Shown here one piece after another: positions 17,104-25,832 of a stretch of 64,000 bases of DNA. The position numbers and the translations under genes are program-made. Under the pieces are notes generated by a model. That model did no database searches. It saw only the letters and a list, made by a program, of their open reading frames with translations, and was not told where the DNA came from. The DNA is from CAWBLP01 sp963789495 (GTDB lineage: Bacteria; Pseudomonadota; Alphaproteobacteria; Acetobacterales; Acetobacteraceae): contig CAWBLP010000023.1 of assembly GCA_963789495.1 (NCBI GenBank), positions 76,034 through 140,033 of the forward strand, given 5' to 3'. Each line of letters begins with the position of its first letter. The first letter of the stretch is position 1.

Positions 17104-17275
17104 GGGCGTTGCCTCCGAACCCCCATCACGGAGCGCGGCCCCTTGAAAACACCCGCCAAGGACCCGGCCCTTGGAACCGCCTCCGTTTGGGGGGGCGGTC
17201 GTGATGATGCCGGGAAACGAGGCGGTCGCGCCCACCCCTCACCGCAAACCGAATCGGATTGCAGCGGCTGTGTCG
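17104..17275. repeat. Dispersed GC-rich intergenic repeat, copy B
   Basis: Begins ggcgttgcctccgaaccccc and ends with ccgcaaaccgaatcggattgcag, which is the reverse complement of the ctgcaatc-nn-attcggtttg segment in copy A at 9.8 kb. So the two halves have opposite relative orientation in A and B. No coding frame stands out. The gap is followed directly by the left end of the IS630 element. Confidence 0.55.
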
Positions 17276-17335
17276 TTGCTGGAGGCCCAGGAGACGATGC
17301 CTTCCGGTGGGATTTGGGGCAACGCTCCGATGCTA

Positions 17336-18548
17336 GTGTCCTGAACCATAAGACCACCGCATCATGTCGTTGAAGTGTTGTAGGTGCAAAATCGTTCTAT
17401 GGCGTCGAGGATGTCGTCGGCGGATTTGACCCACCGGAATGGCTTTGGGTTGGCATTGTGGTGATCGAGAAAGGCGTTGATCGCAGCTTCCAGCTCATCG
17501 ACGCTGCGATGTACGCCGCGCCTGATCTTCCGGTCGGTCAGCAGAGCGAAAAAGCGCTCGACCTGGTTCAGCCAGGAGCTGCTTGTCGGGGTCAGGTGGA
17601 CATGCCAGCGCGGGCGCTTTGCCAGCCAGTCGCGGATCAGCGCGGTCTTGTGCGTCGCGTAGTTGTCCCAGACCAGATGCACATCCAGCCCGGTCGGTAC
17701 CGCAGCCTCGATCTCGTCCAGGAATTGACGGAACTCGGTCGCGCGGTGGCGCGGATAGCATTTGCCGATGATTGCTCCGGTAGCGACGTCAAGTGCCGCG
17801 AACAGCGAGGTCGTACCGTGCCGGACGTAATCGTGACTGCGCCGCTCAGGCTGACCAGGTCGCATCGGAAACACGGTCTGGCTGCGGTCCAGCGCCTGGA
17901 TCTGCGACTTTTCGTCAACGCAGAGCACCACGGCATGCTCGGGAGGGGAAACATACAACCCCACCACATCGCGCACCTTGGCCACGAAGTCGGGATCAGT
18001 GGAGAGCTTGAATGTCTCCTGCCGATGCGGCTTCAGCCCGAAGGCGCGCCAAATCCGCTGCACCGTGCTGACCGACAAGCCGGTGTCTCGCGCCATGCCA
18101 CGCGAACTCCAGTGGGTCGCCGCCTCGGGCTTACTCTCCAGCGTGCGGGTGATCACCGCTTCGATCCGTTTATCCTCGATCGTGCGCGGCGCTCCGGGCC
18201 GCGGCTCGTCGCGCAAACCCTCGACCCGCTGCGCCAGAAACCGGCGGCGCCATTTGCCGACGGTTTGTGGATGCGCCCCAAGCTGCTGACCAACCGCCTG
18301 GTTTTCCAGACCCTCGGCGCAGGCCAGAACGATGCGGGCACGAGCCGCAAGAGCCTGCGAGGTCTTGGGCCGGGCGGCCAGCGCCATCAGCTCAGATCTC
18401 TCCGCATCCGTTACATTCAGCGCTTCCAGCCTGCGTCCCGCCATGCCTGCTCTCCGTCTCCAAGACGACAGAGCCTCGCAAGTCACGCCGAATTGACCGC
18501 AGTGCAGTTTTCGAATTGCTGATGCGACGGATTTAGGACTTAGGACAC
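17336..18548 (-). mobile_element. IS630-family insertion sequence, intact, TA target duplication
   Basis: A 1213-bp element with imperfect terminal inverted repeats: left gtgtcctgaaccataag, right (complement) gtgtcctaagtcctaa, matching at about 18 of 26 positions. It is flanked on each side by TA (17334-17335 and 18549-18550), the known IS630/Tc1-mariner target duplication. One full-length transposase fills it. The right TA and the first base of the element together supply the TAG stop of the FYDLN-acid gene. Confidence 0.88.
17362..18444 (-). CDS. IS630-family transposase
   Basis: 360-aa DDE transposase. N-terminal helix-turn-helix domains (residues 10-130) include AVGQQLGAHPQTVGKWRRRFL and the GLSVSTVQRIWRAFGL winged helix. 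The catalytic domain shows VLCVDEKSQIQALDR (first Asp, near 180), VHLVWDNYATHKT (second Asp, near 260) and WLNQVERFFALLT (Glu, near 300). Length and motifs are complete. ATG 18444 is chosen; the open frame continues to 18642 only as a shadow of the FYDLN-acid gene. The gene may still be active, since the element ends and target duplication are intact. Confidence 0.94.
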   Translation of the reverse strand: MAGRRLEALNVTDAERSELMALAARPKTSQALAARARIVLACAEGLENQAVGQQLGAHPQTVGKWRRRFLAQRVEGLRDEPRPGAPRTIEDKRIEAVITRTLESKPEAATHWSSRGMARDTGLSVSTVQRIWRAFGLKPHRQETFKLSTDPDFVAKVRDVVGLYVSPPEHAVVLCVDEKSQIQALDRSQTVFPMRPGQPERRSHDYVRHGTTSLFAALDVATGAIIGKCYPRHRATEFRQFLDEIEAAVPTGLDVHLVWDNYATHKTALIRDWLAKRPRWHVHLTPTSSSWLNQVERFFALLTDRKIRRGVHRSVDELEAAINAFLDHHNANPKPFRWVKSADDILDAIERFCTYNTSTT

Positions 18549-18886
18549 TAGCGTTCCGACTCGTCGGAATCCGGCTCGACCTCGATGTCCGGCCCGATTG
18601 CGTCGGTGTCGTCCTCCAGGTCGCCGGTATCCTCCAGCACATCCTCCTCCTCGACGTCCTCGACGCCTTCCACCTCGATATCCGTCTCCTCCGTGCCAGG
18701 AGCTGGCACGGGCTTCTTCGGGCGCTTGTCCTCCACCACGTTGCCGCCGGTGCGGCGCGGGCGTGGCTGCTCCACCGGCTGCTCGGTGCCGCATTTCGGG
18801 CAGACGGCGGGTGACTTCGTCAGGTCGTAGAAACGCGTGCCGCAGGACACACAGACGCGCTTCGTGCCGAGTTCGGGCTTCGCCAT
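18548..18886 (-). CDS. TIGR02300 family (FYDLN acid) protein
   Basis: 112-aa protein with two CxxC pairs in VCVSCGTRFYDL and AVCPKCGTEQ, a zinc-ribbon-like head (residues 10-37), and a long acidic tail from about 65 rich in Glu and Asp. The FYDL signature names this alphaproteobacterial family; its function is not established. An IS630 element sits exactly at the stop codon: the TAG is built from the TA target copy plus the first base of the element, and the pre-insertion sequence would also read TAG there. The protein is thus unchanged, but its 3' untranslated region is replaced. It is divergent from aroA. Confidence 0.9.
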   Translation of the reverse strand: MAKPELGTKRVCVSCGTRFYDLTKSPAVCPKCGTEQPVEQPRPRRTGGNVVEDKRPKKPVPAPGTEETDIEVEGVEDVEEEDVLEDTGDLEDDTDAIGPDIEVEPDSDESER

Positions 18887-19001
18887 GTGGCAAGGGCCTT
18901 ATCAGGGGGCGTGGGAAGCGCGCGCCCATGCCACCGTGGCGTGCGGCTGTCAAATGCCCTGTCTGCGTGCTAAGCGCCCGGCCGCTGTTGGAGTTTGCCG
19001 C

Positions 19002-20339
19002 ATGGACGCCCCCGCCCGCCCGATGATTTCCCGCCACGCCCCGGGTGCGCTGACCGGGCGGCTTGCCGTGCCGGGGGACAAGTCGATCAGCCATCGTGCG
19101 TTGATGTTCGGCGCGCTGGCGGTTGGCGAGACCCGCATCACTGGTCTGCTGGAAGGCGAGGATGTACTGCGCACGGCGGCCGCCATGCGCGCTTTGGGTG
19201 CCGAGGTGACGCAGCAGGGCGAAAGCGCCTGGCATGTGGCGGGACGCGGTGTCGGCGGCCTGGTGGAACCGACCGACGTGCTGGACATGGGCAACTCCGG
19301 CACGGCGGCGCGCCTGCTGTGTGGCGTCCTGGCGAGCCACCAGTTGTTCGCGGTGATGACCGGGGATGCGAGCCTGCGCCGGCGGCCGATGCGGCGGGTG
19401 ATCGATCCTTTAACCGCCTGCGGGGCGCGGTTTGCCGCGCGCGAAGGCGGACGCCTGCCGCTGGCGGTGGAGGGCGCGCGAGAGGCCTTGCCGCTGGAAT
19501 ACCGCGTTCCGGTGCCATCGGCGCAGGTAAAATCCGCCGTACTGTTGGCCGGGCTGAATGCACCCGGCCTGACGATCGTGGAGGAGCCGGAGGCGACCCG
19601 CGATCACAGTGAGAACATGTTGCGGCATTTCGGCGCGACCGTGACGGTGGAGGCCGATGGCCGCCTGCGCCGGATTACCCTGCAGGGACAGCCGGAGCTG
19701 CGTGGCGCGGATGTGGCGGTGCCGGGCGATCCCTCCTCGGCGGCTTTTTTGATCGCAGCGGCCCTGATCGTGCCGGGCTCGCGGGTGACTATCCCCGACG
19801 TCGGCCTGAACGAATTGCGGTGCGGCCTGCTGGCCACGCTGGTCGAGATGGGCGCGGATATCGTGGTGGAAAACCGCCGGGAGCAGGGCGGTGAGCCCGT
19901 AGGGGATCTGGTGGTCGGCTATGGCCCCCTGCGCGGGGTGGAAGTGGCGTGGGAGCGGGCGCCGAGCATGATCGACGAGTATCCGGTGTTGGCGGTGATC
20001 GCGGCCTGCGCGGAGGGCACTACCCGGATGTGCGGCCTGAAGGAGTTGCGGGTGAAAGAGAGCGACCGGCTAGCCGCCACCGCAGCCTTGCTGACGGCCA
20101 ATGGCGCAAAGGTCGAGATCGACGGCGACGATTTGCTGGTCTTCGGCACCGGCCGTCCCCCGGCCGGCGGTGGTTCCGTCGTCACCCATATGGATCACCG
20201 CATCGCCATGCCTGCGCTGGTATTGGGTCTGGCGACCGCGCAGCCGGTCACAGTGGACGATGTCAGCTTCATCGACACCAGCTTTCCCGGCTTCGTGGCC
20301 CTGCTGAACCAGGCCGGCGGGGCGGTGAGCGCGGCGTGA
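19002..20339 (+). CDS. aroA: 3-phosphoshikimate 1-carboxyvinyltransferase (EPSP synthase)
   Basis: Joins shikimate-3-phosphate and phosphoenolpyruvate in the chorismate pathway; cytosolic, target of glyphosate. 445 aa with the expected landmarks: PGDKSISHRALMFGAL (residues 21-36), LDMGNSGTAARLL near 100, RDHSENML near 200, and LRVKESDRLAA followed by MDHRIAM near the C-terminus. ATG 19002 has TTGGAG upstream; the frame upstream to 18837 is not coding. It is first in a run aroA-cmk-rpsA-sppA-ihfB, the standard alphaproteobacterial order. Its stop overlaps a possible GTG start for cmk. Confidence 0.97.
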   Translation: MDAPARPMISRHAPGALTGRLAVPGDKSISHRALMFGALAVGETRITGLLEGEDVLRTAAAMRALGAEVTQQGESAWHVAGRGVGGLVEPTDVLDMGNSGTAARLLCGVLASHQLFAVMTGDASLRRRPMRRVIDPLTACGARFAAREGGRLPLAVEGAREALPLEYRVPVPSAQVKSAVLLAGLNAPGLTIVEEPEATRDHSENMLRHFGATVTVEADGRLRRITLQGQPELRGADVAVPGDPSSAAFLIAAALIVPGSRVTIPDVGLNELRCGLLATLVEMGADIVVENRREQGGEPVGDLVVGYGPLRGVEVAWERAPSMIDEYPVLAVIAACAEGTTRMCGLKELRVKESDRLAATAALLTANGAKVEIDGDDLLVFGTGRPPAGGGSVVTHMDHRIAMPALVLGLATAQPVTVDDVSFIDTSFPGFVALLNQAGGAVSAA

Positions 20340-20365
20340 CCGGCCCGGCTGTGATTGTGCCGGGG

Positions 20366-20992
20366 ATGACTGCACCAGTCGTGATCGCGATCGACGGCCC
20401 GGCCGCGGCCGGCAAGGGCACGCTGGCGCGCCGGCTGGCCGTGACCCTGGACCTGCCCTATCTGGATACCGGCCTGCTGTATCGCGCGGTCGGGCGGCTG
20501 GTGCTGGATCGCGGTGGTGATCCGGGCGATCCCGCCATCTCGATGGACGCGGCGCGTGCGCTGCGAGTGACTGACCTGGCCCGCGGCGACCTGCGTGGAC
20601 CCACGGCCGATGCTGCCGCCGCCGCGGTGGCGGCAATCCCGGCGGTGCGCCAGGCTTTGTTGGATTTCCAGCGTGGCTTCGGCAGTGAGCGTGGCGCCGT
20701 GCTCGACGGGCGCGATATCGGCACGGTGATTTTTCCAGACGCGACGGTGAAGCTGTTCGTTACCGCCAGCCTGCAGGCCCGGGCGCGCCGACGCTGGCTG
20801 GAGCTGCAGGCGAAGGGCGTCACGGCCGACCTGACGACGGTGCAGGCGGACATGCTGGCACGCGACACGCGGGACGCACCGAACATGCGGCAGGCCGCGG
20901 ATGCGATGCTGCTGGACACCACCGATCTCAATGCCGAGGCGGCCTTCGCGTTTGCGCTGCGCGCGGTCCGGAGCCGGCTGCAAGCGGCGTGA
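20366..20992 (+). CDS. cmk: Cytidylate kinase
   Basis: Phosphorylates CMP and dCMP with ATP. 208 aa, P-loop GPAAAGKGTLARRLA at residues 10-24, LDTGLLYRAVGRL around 33-45 for CMP binding, and GRDIGTVIFPDA near 123-134, followed by RARRRWLELQ. ATG 20366 gives the canonical short N-terminus before VVIAIDGP. In-frame GTG codons at 20336 (overlapping the aroA stop) and 20351 are alternatives. It is 26 bp after aroA and 317 bp before rpsA. Confidence 0.94.
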   Translation: MTAPVVIAIDGPAAAGKGTLARRLAVTLDLPYLDTGLLYRAVGRLVLDRGGDPGDPAISMDAARALRVTDLARGDLRGPTADAAAAAVAAIPAVRQALLDFQRGFGSERGAVLDGRDIGTVIFPDATVKLFVTASLQARARRRWLELQAKGVTADLTTVQADMLARDTRDAPNMRQAADAMLLDTTDLNAEAAFAFALRAVRSRLQAA

Positions 20993-21141
20993 CCGCGGGC
21001 GTCGGCGGGCACCGATGATGAGCGTTGGGCACGGTCGCGGTGTCACGTTGCGTGGCGGGTAGCGCCGAGGCAGGTGCAGCGATCAAAGGCATTGGTCGAT
21101 CCGCGAGACTTGACTCCATCAGCCTGGAGCGTATCTGTGAG

Positions 21142-21170
21142 CGCAAGCGCCCGCGTAACGGGCGCTTGCG
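21142..21170 (+). promoter_or_regulatory. Perfect 12-bp hairpin in the rpsA leader
   Basis: CGCAAGCGCCCG (21142-21153) and its exact complement (21159-21170) enclose a 5-base loop, cgtaa. No T-run follows, so it is not a simple intrinsic terminator. It lies 150 bp after cmk and 139 bp before rpsA. S1 is known to regulate its own translation through leader structure in other bacteria; a role here is inference. The remainder of the 317-bp gap shows no gene. Confidence 0.5.
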
Positions 21171-21309
21171 ACGTTCCTGACAACCCGGCCTGCGGTCCTC
21201 ATACCCGCGGGCAAGACGTGTTCCCGGCCACACTCCGCCGCGGCGAACGCGCAAACCAGCGGCAACCCCGGGCCCGGCCCGGACATCCGTAACGGAATAT
21301 ACCCACCAC

Positions 21310-23064
21310 ATGGCAGCATCCGCCACCGCTCGCGCCGTCGCGCCCATGGCGCCCCCCATGCAGGACCACTTCATGGGAGAGGACTTCGCCTCCCTCCTCG
21401 ATGAAACCCTCGGCCGTGATACCGGCTTCGACGGGTCGGTCGTCACCGGCCGTGTCGTGCGCCTGACCGACGAATACGCAGTCGTCGATGTCGGCCTGAA
21501 ATCCGAGGGGCGCGTGGCGCTCAAGGAATTCGGCCCGCCGGGCGGCCGCCCCGAAGTTAAGCCCGGTGATCTCGTCGAGCTCTATGTCGAGCGCTACGAG
21601 GACAAGGACGGGACCATTATCCTGTCTCGCGAGAAGGCTCGCCGCGAGGAAGCCTGGACCAACCTGGAAAAGGCGTTCGAGACCCAACAGCGCGTCTCCG
21701 GCACCATCTACGGCCGGGTCAAGGGCGGCTTCACCGTCGACCTGGGCGGCGCCGTGGCGTTCCTGCCCGGCAGCCAGGTGGATATCCGCCCGGTGCGCGA
21801 TGTCGGCCCGCTGATGGGCAGCCCGCAGCCGTTCCAGATCCTGAAAATGGACCGCGCCCGTGGCAACATCGTGGTGTCCCGCCGCGCCGTGCTGGAGGAG
21901 ACCCGCGCCGAACAGCGGACCGAGCTCATCCAGGGCCTCAAGGAAGGCATGATCCTGGACGGCGTGGTGAAGAACATCACCGATTACGGCGCCTTCGTCG
22001 ACCTGGGCGGCGTGGACGGGCTGTTGCACGTCACCGACATCGCCTGGCGCCGCATCAACCATCCGTCCGAGGCGCTGCAGATCGGCCAGCAGGTCAAGGT
22101 GCAGGTAATCCGCTTCAACCCGGACACCCAGCGCATCAGCCTCGGCATGAAGCAGCTGGAAGCCGATCCCTGGGAGGGTGTCGCCGCGAAATACCCGGTC
22201 GGCGCCAAATACTCGGGTCGTGTCACCAACATCACCGACTACGGCGCCTTCGTGGAGCTGGAGCCGGGGGTCGAGGGCCTGGTGCACGTGTCCGAGATGT
22301 CCTGGACCAAGAAGAACGTGCATCCTGGCAAAATCGTTGCCACCAGCCAGGAAGTGGACGTCATGGTCCTGGATGTGGACGCCGGCAAGCGCCGCATTTC
22401 GCTCGGCCTCAAGCAGGTCCAGCGCAATCCGTGGGAGCAGTTCGTCGACGACCATCCGATCGGCAGCGTGGTGGAAGGCGAGATCCGCAACATCACCGAG
22501 TTCGGCCTGTTCGTCGGCCTGTCCGCCGATATCGACGGCATGGTCCACATGTCCGATCTGTCCTGGGACGAGCCCGGCGAACTCGCCATGGCCAAGTTCG
22601 AGAAGGGGCAGATCGTTCAGGCCAAGGTGCTGGACGTTGACGTCGAGAAGGAGCGGATCAGCCTGGGCGTGAAGCAGCTCCAGGACGACCCGGCGGCGTC
22701 CGTGCTGGACTCGGTCCACAAGAACGACGTGGTCACCTGCGTGGTCACCGCGATCCAGTCCAACGGCATCGAGGTCAAGGTCGGCGACGTGCTGACCGGC
22801 TTCATACGCCGTTCCGAACTGGCACGCGACAAGTCCGACCAGCGGCCCGATCGTTTCGCCGTGGGCGAGAAGGTGGACGCCAAGATCACCGCGGTCGATC
22901 GCGCGTCCCGCAAGCTGTCCCTCACCATCAAAGGCAAGGAGATGGAGGAGGAGAAGCAGGCGATGGCCGAATACGGTTCGTCCGACTCCGGCGCCTCGCT
23001 GGGCGACATTCTGGGAGCGGCCATCCGGCGCCGCAACCAGCAGGCTCAGCAGGACAACGACTGA
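21310..23064 (+). CDS. rpsA: 30S ribosomal protein S1
   Basis: mRNA-binding ribosomal protein of 584 aa with six S1 (OB-fold) domains, starting near residues 37, 122, 208, 292, 379 and 463. The repeat KNITDYGAFVDLGGVDGLLHVTD and its variants mark the central domains. Residues 1-20, MAASATARAVAPMAPPMQDH, are a low-complexity N-terminal extension and the true start might be one of the later Met codons; no strong ribosome-binding site distinguishes them, which is usual for rpsA. Downstream order rpsA-sppA-ihfB is typical. The long acidic, well-conserved frame is free of disruption. Confidence 0.97.
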   Translation: MAASATARAVAPMAPPMQDHFMGEDFASLLDETLGRDTGFDGSVVTGRVVRLTDEYAVVDVGLKSEGRVALKEFGPPGGRPEVKPGDLVELYVERYEDKDGTIILSREKARREEAWTNLEKAFETQQRVSGTIYGRVKGGFTVDLGGAVAFLPGSQVDIRPVRDVGPLMGSPQPFQILKMDRARGNIVVSRRAVLEETRAEQRTELIQGLKEGMILDGVVKNITDYGAFVDLGGVDGLLHVTDIAWRRINHPSEALQIGQQVKVQVIRFNPDTQRISLGMKQLEADPWEGVAAKYPVGAKYSGRVTNITDYGAFVELEPGVEGLVHVSEMSWTKKNVHPGKIVATSQEVDVMVLDVDAGKRRISLGLKQVQRNPWEQFVDDHPIGSVVEGEIRNITEFGLFVGLSADIDGMVHMSDLSWDEPGELAMAKFEKGQIVQAKVLDVDVEKERISLGVKQLQDDPAASVLDSVHKNDVVTCVVTAIQSNGIEVKVGDVLTGFIRRSELARDKSDQRPDRFAVGEKVDAKITAVDRASRKLSLTIKGKEMEEEKQAMAEYGSSDSGASLGDILGAAIRRRNQQAQQDND

Positions 23065-23159
23065 GCTTCGTGTCTGCCAACCGGCACGCCGCGCCTACGC
23101 TTCGGGATCTGCCCGAGGCCAGGCGCGGTTGCGTCTTCGCCGCCTGGTAGCGGCCGGCG

Positions 23160-24083
23160 ATGTCGCTGGAAACCGACCTGATCCTGGACCGCCAGCGGTT
23201 GAAGCGGCGCCTGATCTTTTGGCGCAGCTTTGCCGTTCTGGCCGTGGTTGCTGCCCTGCTGGTGGCCTGGCACGGGCGTGGCCTGCCGATCGACGGCGCG
23301 CACGTGGCGCGGCTGCCGGTGAGCGGCCTCATCACCGAAGACCGCAAGCTGACCGAGGCGATCACCAAACTGGCCGACGATGACTCGGTGAAGGCCCTGA
23401 TCGTCGCCATCAACAGCCCCGGCGGCAGTGTCGCCGGTGGCGAGAGCCTGCACGACGCCATCGCCAAGGTCGCCGCCAAGAAGCCGGTGGTGGCAGTGAT
23501 GGGCGGCGTCGCCGCCTCCGCCGGCTACATGGTGGCGGTCGCCACCCAGCGGATCTGGGCCCGCGAGGCAACCCTGACCGGCTCGATCGGTGTGCTGCTG
23601 GAAGCCCCCAACGTCGCCGGTCTGCTCGACAAGCTCGGCGTCAATGCCGACACCATCGTCTCCGGCCCGCTGAAGGACCAGCCCAGCTTCACCCACAAGC
23701 TCAGCCCGCAAGGCCGCGACGTGCTGCAGGGGCTGGTGATGGACATGTACGAGCAATTCGTGGGGATGGTCGCGGCGGGACGCCACATGGACCCGGCCCG
23801 CGTGCGCGAACTGGGCGACGGCCGCGCCTATACCGGCCGCCAGGCACTGCAGCTCGGCCTAGTGGACGCCATCGGCAGCGAGCACGATGCGCGGCTGTGG
23901 CTGGCCTCGGCGAAGGGCGTATCGGCGGATTTGCCGGTCGATGACGTAACCACGCGGGGCTTTGCCGAACGCACCTTGTCCAGCATGCTGGGGCCGGTGC
24001 TCAGCGGCATTTGGAAAACCCTGTTTTCCCAAGGTGTTACACTTGACGGAGCCTGGGCCGTCTGGCAACGTTCCGCGCGTTGA
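23160..24083 (+). CDS. sppA: Signal peptide peptidase SppA-type protease
   Basis: Membrane-anchored S49 serine protease that degrades cleaved signal peptides in the envelope. 307 aa, one N-terminal membrane segment (about 21-37), then a single ClpP-like domain as in the short, one-domain SppA class. Catalytic Ser120 is in GGVAASAGYMVA and Lys172 in SGPLKDQPS; AINSPGGSVAGG (84-95) forms the oxyanion loop. It sits 95 bp after rpsA and 42 bp before ihfB. Confidence 0.93.
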   Translation: MSLETDLILDRQRLKRRLIFWRSFAVLAVVAALLVAWHGRGLPIDGAHVARLPVSGLITEDRKLTEAITKLADDDSVKALIVAINSPGGSVAGGESLHDAIAKVAAKKPVVAVMGGVAASAGYMVAVATQRIWAREATLTGSIGVLLEAPNVAGLLDKLGVNADTIVSGPLKDQPSFTHKLSPQGRDVLQGLVMDMYEQFVGMVAAGRHMDPARVRELGDGRAYTGRQALQLGLVDAIGSEHDARLWLASAKGVSADLPVDDVTTRGFAERTLSSMLGPVLSGIWKTLFSQGVTLDGAWAVWQRSAR

Positions 24084-24125
24084 ATCGTTTCAACGCCGCT
24101 ACGGGGCAGGGCGAAGGACCGGTAG

Positions 24126-24446
24126 GTGACCAAGTCGGAGCTGATCGCGGAGCTTGCGAGCGCCAATCCGCATTTGCGTGCGGCGGATGTCGAGCTGATT
24201 GTGGGGACGATTTTCGACGAAATCACCGGCGCGCTGGCGCGCGGCGAACGCGTGGAACTGCGCGGGTTCGGCGCGTTCACCGTGAAGCATCGGGATGCCC
24301 GCACCGGGCGCAACCCCCGCACCGGCGAGGCCGTGCCGGTGGAGGAGAAGGCGGTGCCGTTCTTCAAGGCGGGCAAGGAACTGCGCGAGCGGGTGAACCG
24401 CGGCAAACCGGCGCAGAGCGCGGGGAGCGAGCGGGTGCCGGCCTGA
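24126..24446 (+). CDS. ihfB: Integration host factor beta subunit
   Basis: DNA-bending nucleoid protein of 106 aa that pairs with IhfA. It has the HU/IHF fold: MTKSELIAELA start, ELIVGTIFDEI helix, RGFGAFTVKHRDARTGRNPRTGE beta-arm with the intercalating Pro, and a C-terminal helix FFKAGKELRERVN. The start codon is GTG at 24126. It follows sppA at 42 bp in the usual rpsA-sppA-ihfB order. The C-terminal 12 residues beyond the helix are an extension often seen in this lineage. Confidence 0.95.
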   Translation: MTKSELIAELASANPHLRAADVELIVGTIFDEITGALARGERVELRGFGAFTVKHRDARTGRNPRTGEAVPVEEKAVPFFKAGKELRERVNRGKPAQSAGSERVPA

Positions 24447-24542
24447 GTTGGCGTGATCCAAAGTTCCATTCTGGAACGGGCGCTGCTCTGCACCCCTATG
24501 AGGATCCCGCTGCTGGTTTTGGCGGAGCAGCGCGGTCGGCAA

Positions 24543-25832
24543 CTATCCGACTGGCCGCCGGTCAACCACCCGCCGCGCCTTCCCCACCGACCGCTCGATC
24601 CCGCCCGGCGGCTCGACCACCACACGCGTCGTCAGTCCGATCGTATCCTTGATCCGCGCGACAAGCGCTTTCGCCTCCGCCTCCAGCAGTACCGGATCGC
24701 CATAGCCCGGCCGCGCCTCCACATGCACGGTCACATCGTCCATGCGGCCCTCGCGCGTCAGCACCAACTGGTAATGCCCGGTCAGCACCTCGCTTTTCAG
24801 CAACTGCTCCTCGATCTGGGTAGGAAACAGGTTCACCCCGCGCACGATCAGCATGTCGTCCGAGCGGCCGGTGACCTTCTCCATTCGCCGCATGCTGCGG
24901 GCGGTGCCGGGCAGCAGCCGGGTCAGGTCGCGGGTGCGATAGCGCACCACTGGCATGCCGCGCTTGCTCAATGACGTAAACACCAGTTCGCCGCGCTGGC
25001 CATCCGGCAGCACCGCGCCGGTCTCCGGATCGATCACCTCCGGGTAGAAATGATCCTCCCAGATATGCAGCCCATCCTTAGTCTCGACGCATTCATTCGC
25101 GACGCCAGGCCCCATCACTTCCGACAGACCGTAGATGTCCACGGCATCCAACCCGAACCCGTCTTCCATCTCGCGCCGCATCGCATTGGTCCAGGGTTCC
25201 GCACCGAAAATCCCGATGCGCAACGAACACGCGCGCGGCTCCACACTCTGCCGCTTGAACTCATCCAGGATGGCCAGCATGTAGCTTGGCGTTACCGTAA
25301 TGATATCCGGCCGGAAGTCGGTGATCAGCTGCACTTGGCGTTCCGTCATGCCGCCCGACACCGGCACCACGCTGCAGCCAAGCCGTTGCGCGCCGTCATG
25401 CAGGCCCAGCCCGCCGGTGAACAACCCATAGCCATAGGCGTTGTGCAGGATCATCCCAGGCCGCCCACCCGCGGCATAGATCGACCGCGCCACCACTTGC
25501 GCCCACACGTCGAGGTCCTCCCGCGTGTAGCCGACCACTGTCGGCTTGCCGGTGGTGCCGGAGGAGGCATGGATGCGGACAATCTGCTCGCGCGGCACGG
25601 CGAACATGCCGAACGGGTAGTTGGCGCGCAGGTCCTGCTTGCTGGTGAACGGAAACTTTCCCAGGTCCTCCAACTGCCGGAAATCGTCCGGATGCACGCC
25701 GGACGCAGCGAAGGCCTGGCGGTAATGCGGCACGTTCTCGTAAGCGTGGCGCAACGTCCAACCGATGCGTTCGCGTTGCAGCGCGGCGATCTCGTCGCGC
25801 GATGCGGTCTCGATCGAATCAAGCCCCGTCAT
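24543..25832 (-). CDS. paaK: Phenylacetate-CoA ligase
   Basis: AMP-forming ligase of 429 aa that converts phenylacetate (or a related aryl acetate) to its CoA thioester using ATP. The nucleotide loop HASSGTTGKPT lies at 88-98, YGLSEVMGPGVA near 237 binds the adenylate, and VVRYRTRDLTRLLP and GRSDDMLIVRGVN mark the hinge and C-terminal domain. ATG 25832 has a GGAG about ten bases upstream. Overlaps the paaI-like gene by 14 bp in a four-gene run with a hydratase and a VOC protein. The ring-epoxidase genes paaABCDE are not in the window, so the full pathway may be elsewhere. Confidence 0.94.
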   Translation of the reverse strand: MTGLDSIETASRDEIAALQRERIGWTLRHAYENVPHYRQAFAASGVHPDDFRQLEDLGKFPFTSKQDLRANYPFGMFAVPREQIVRIHASSGTTGKPTVVGYTREDLDVWAQVVARSIYAAGGRPGMILHNAYGYGLFTGGLGLHDGAQRLGCSVVPVSGGMTERQVQLITDFRPDIITVTPSYMLAILDEFKRQSVEPRACSLRIGIFGAEPWTNAMRREMEDGFGLDAVDIYGLSEVMGPGVANECVETKDGLHIWEDHFYPEVIDPETGAVLPDGQRGELVFTSLSKRGMPVVRYRTRDLTRLLPGTARSMRRMEKVTGRSDDMLIVRGVNLFPTQIEEQLLKSEVLTGHYQLVLTREGRMDDVTVHVEARPGYGDPVLLEAEAKALVARIKDTIGLTTRVVVEPPGGIERSVGKARRVVDRRPVG

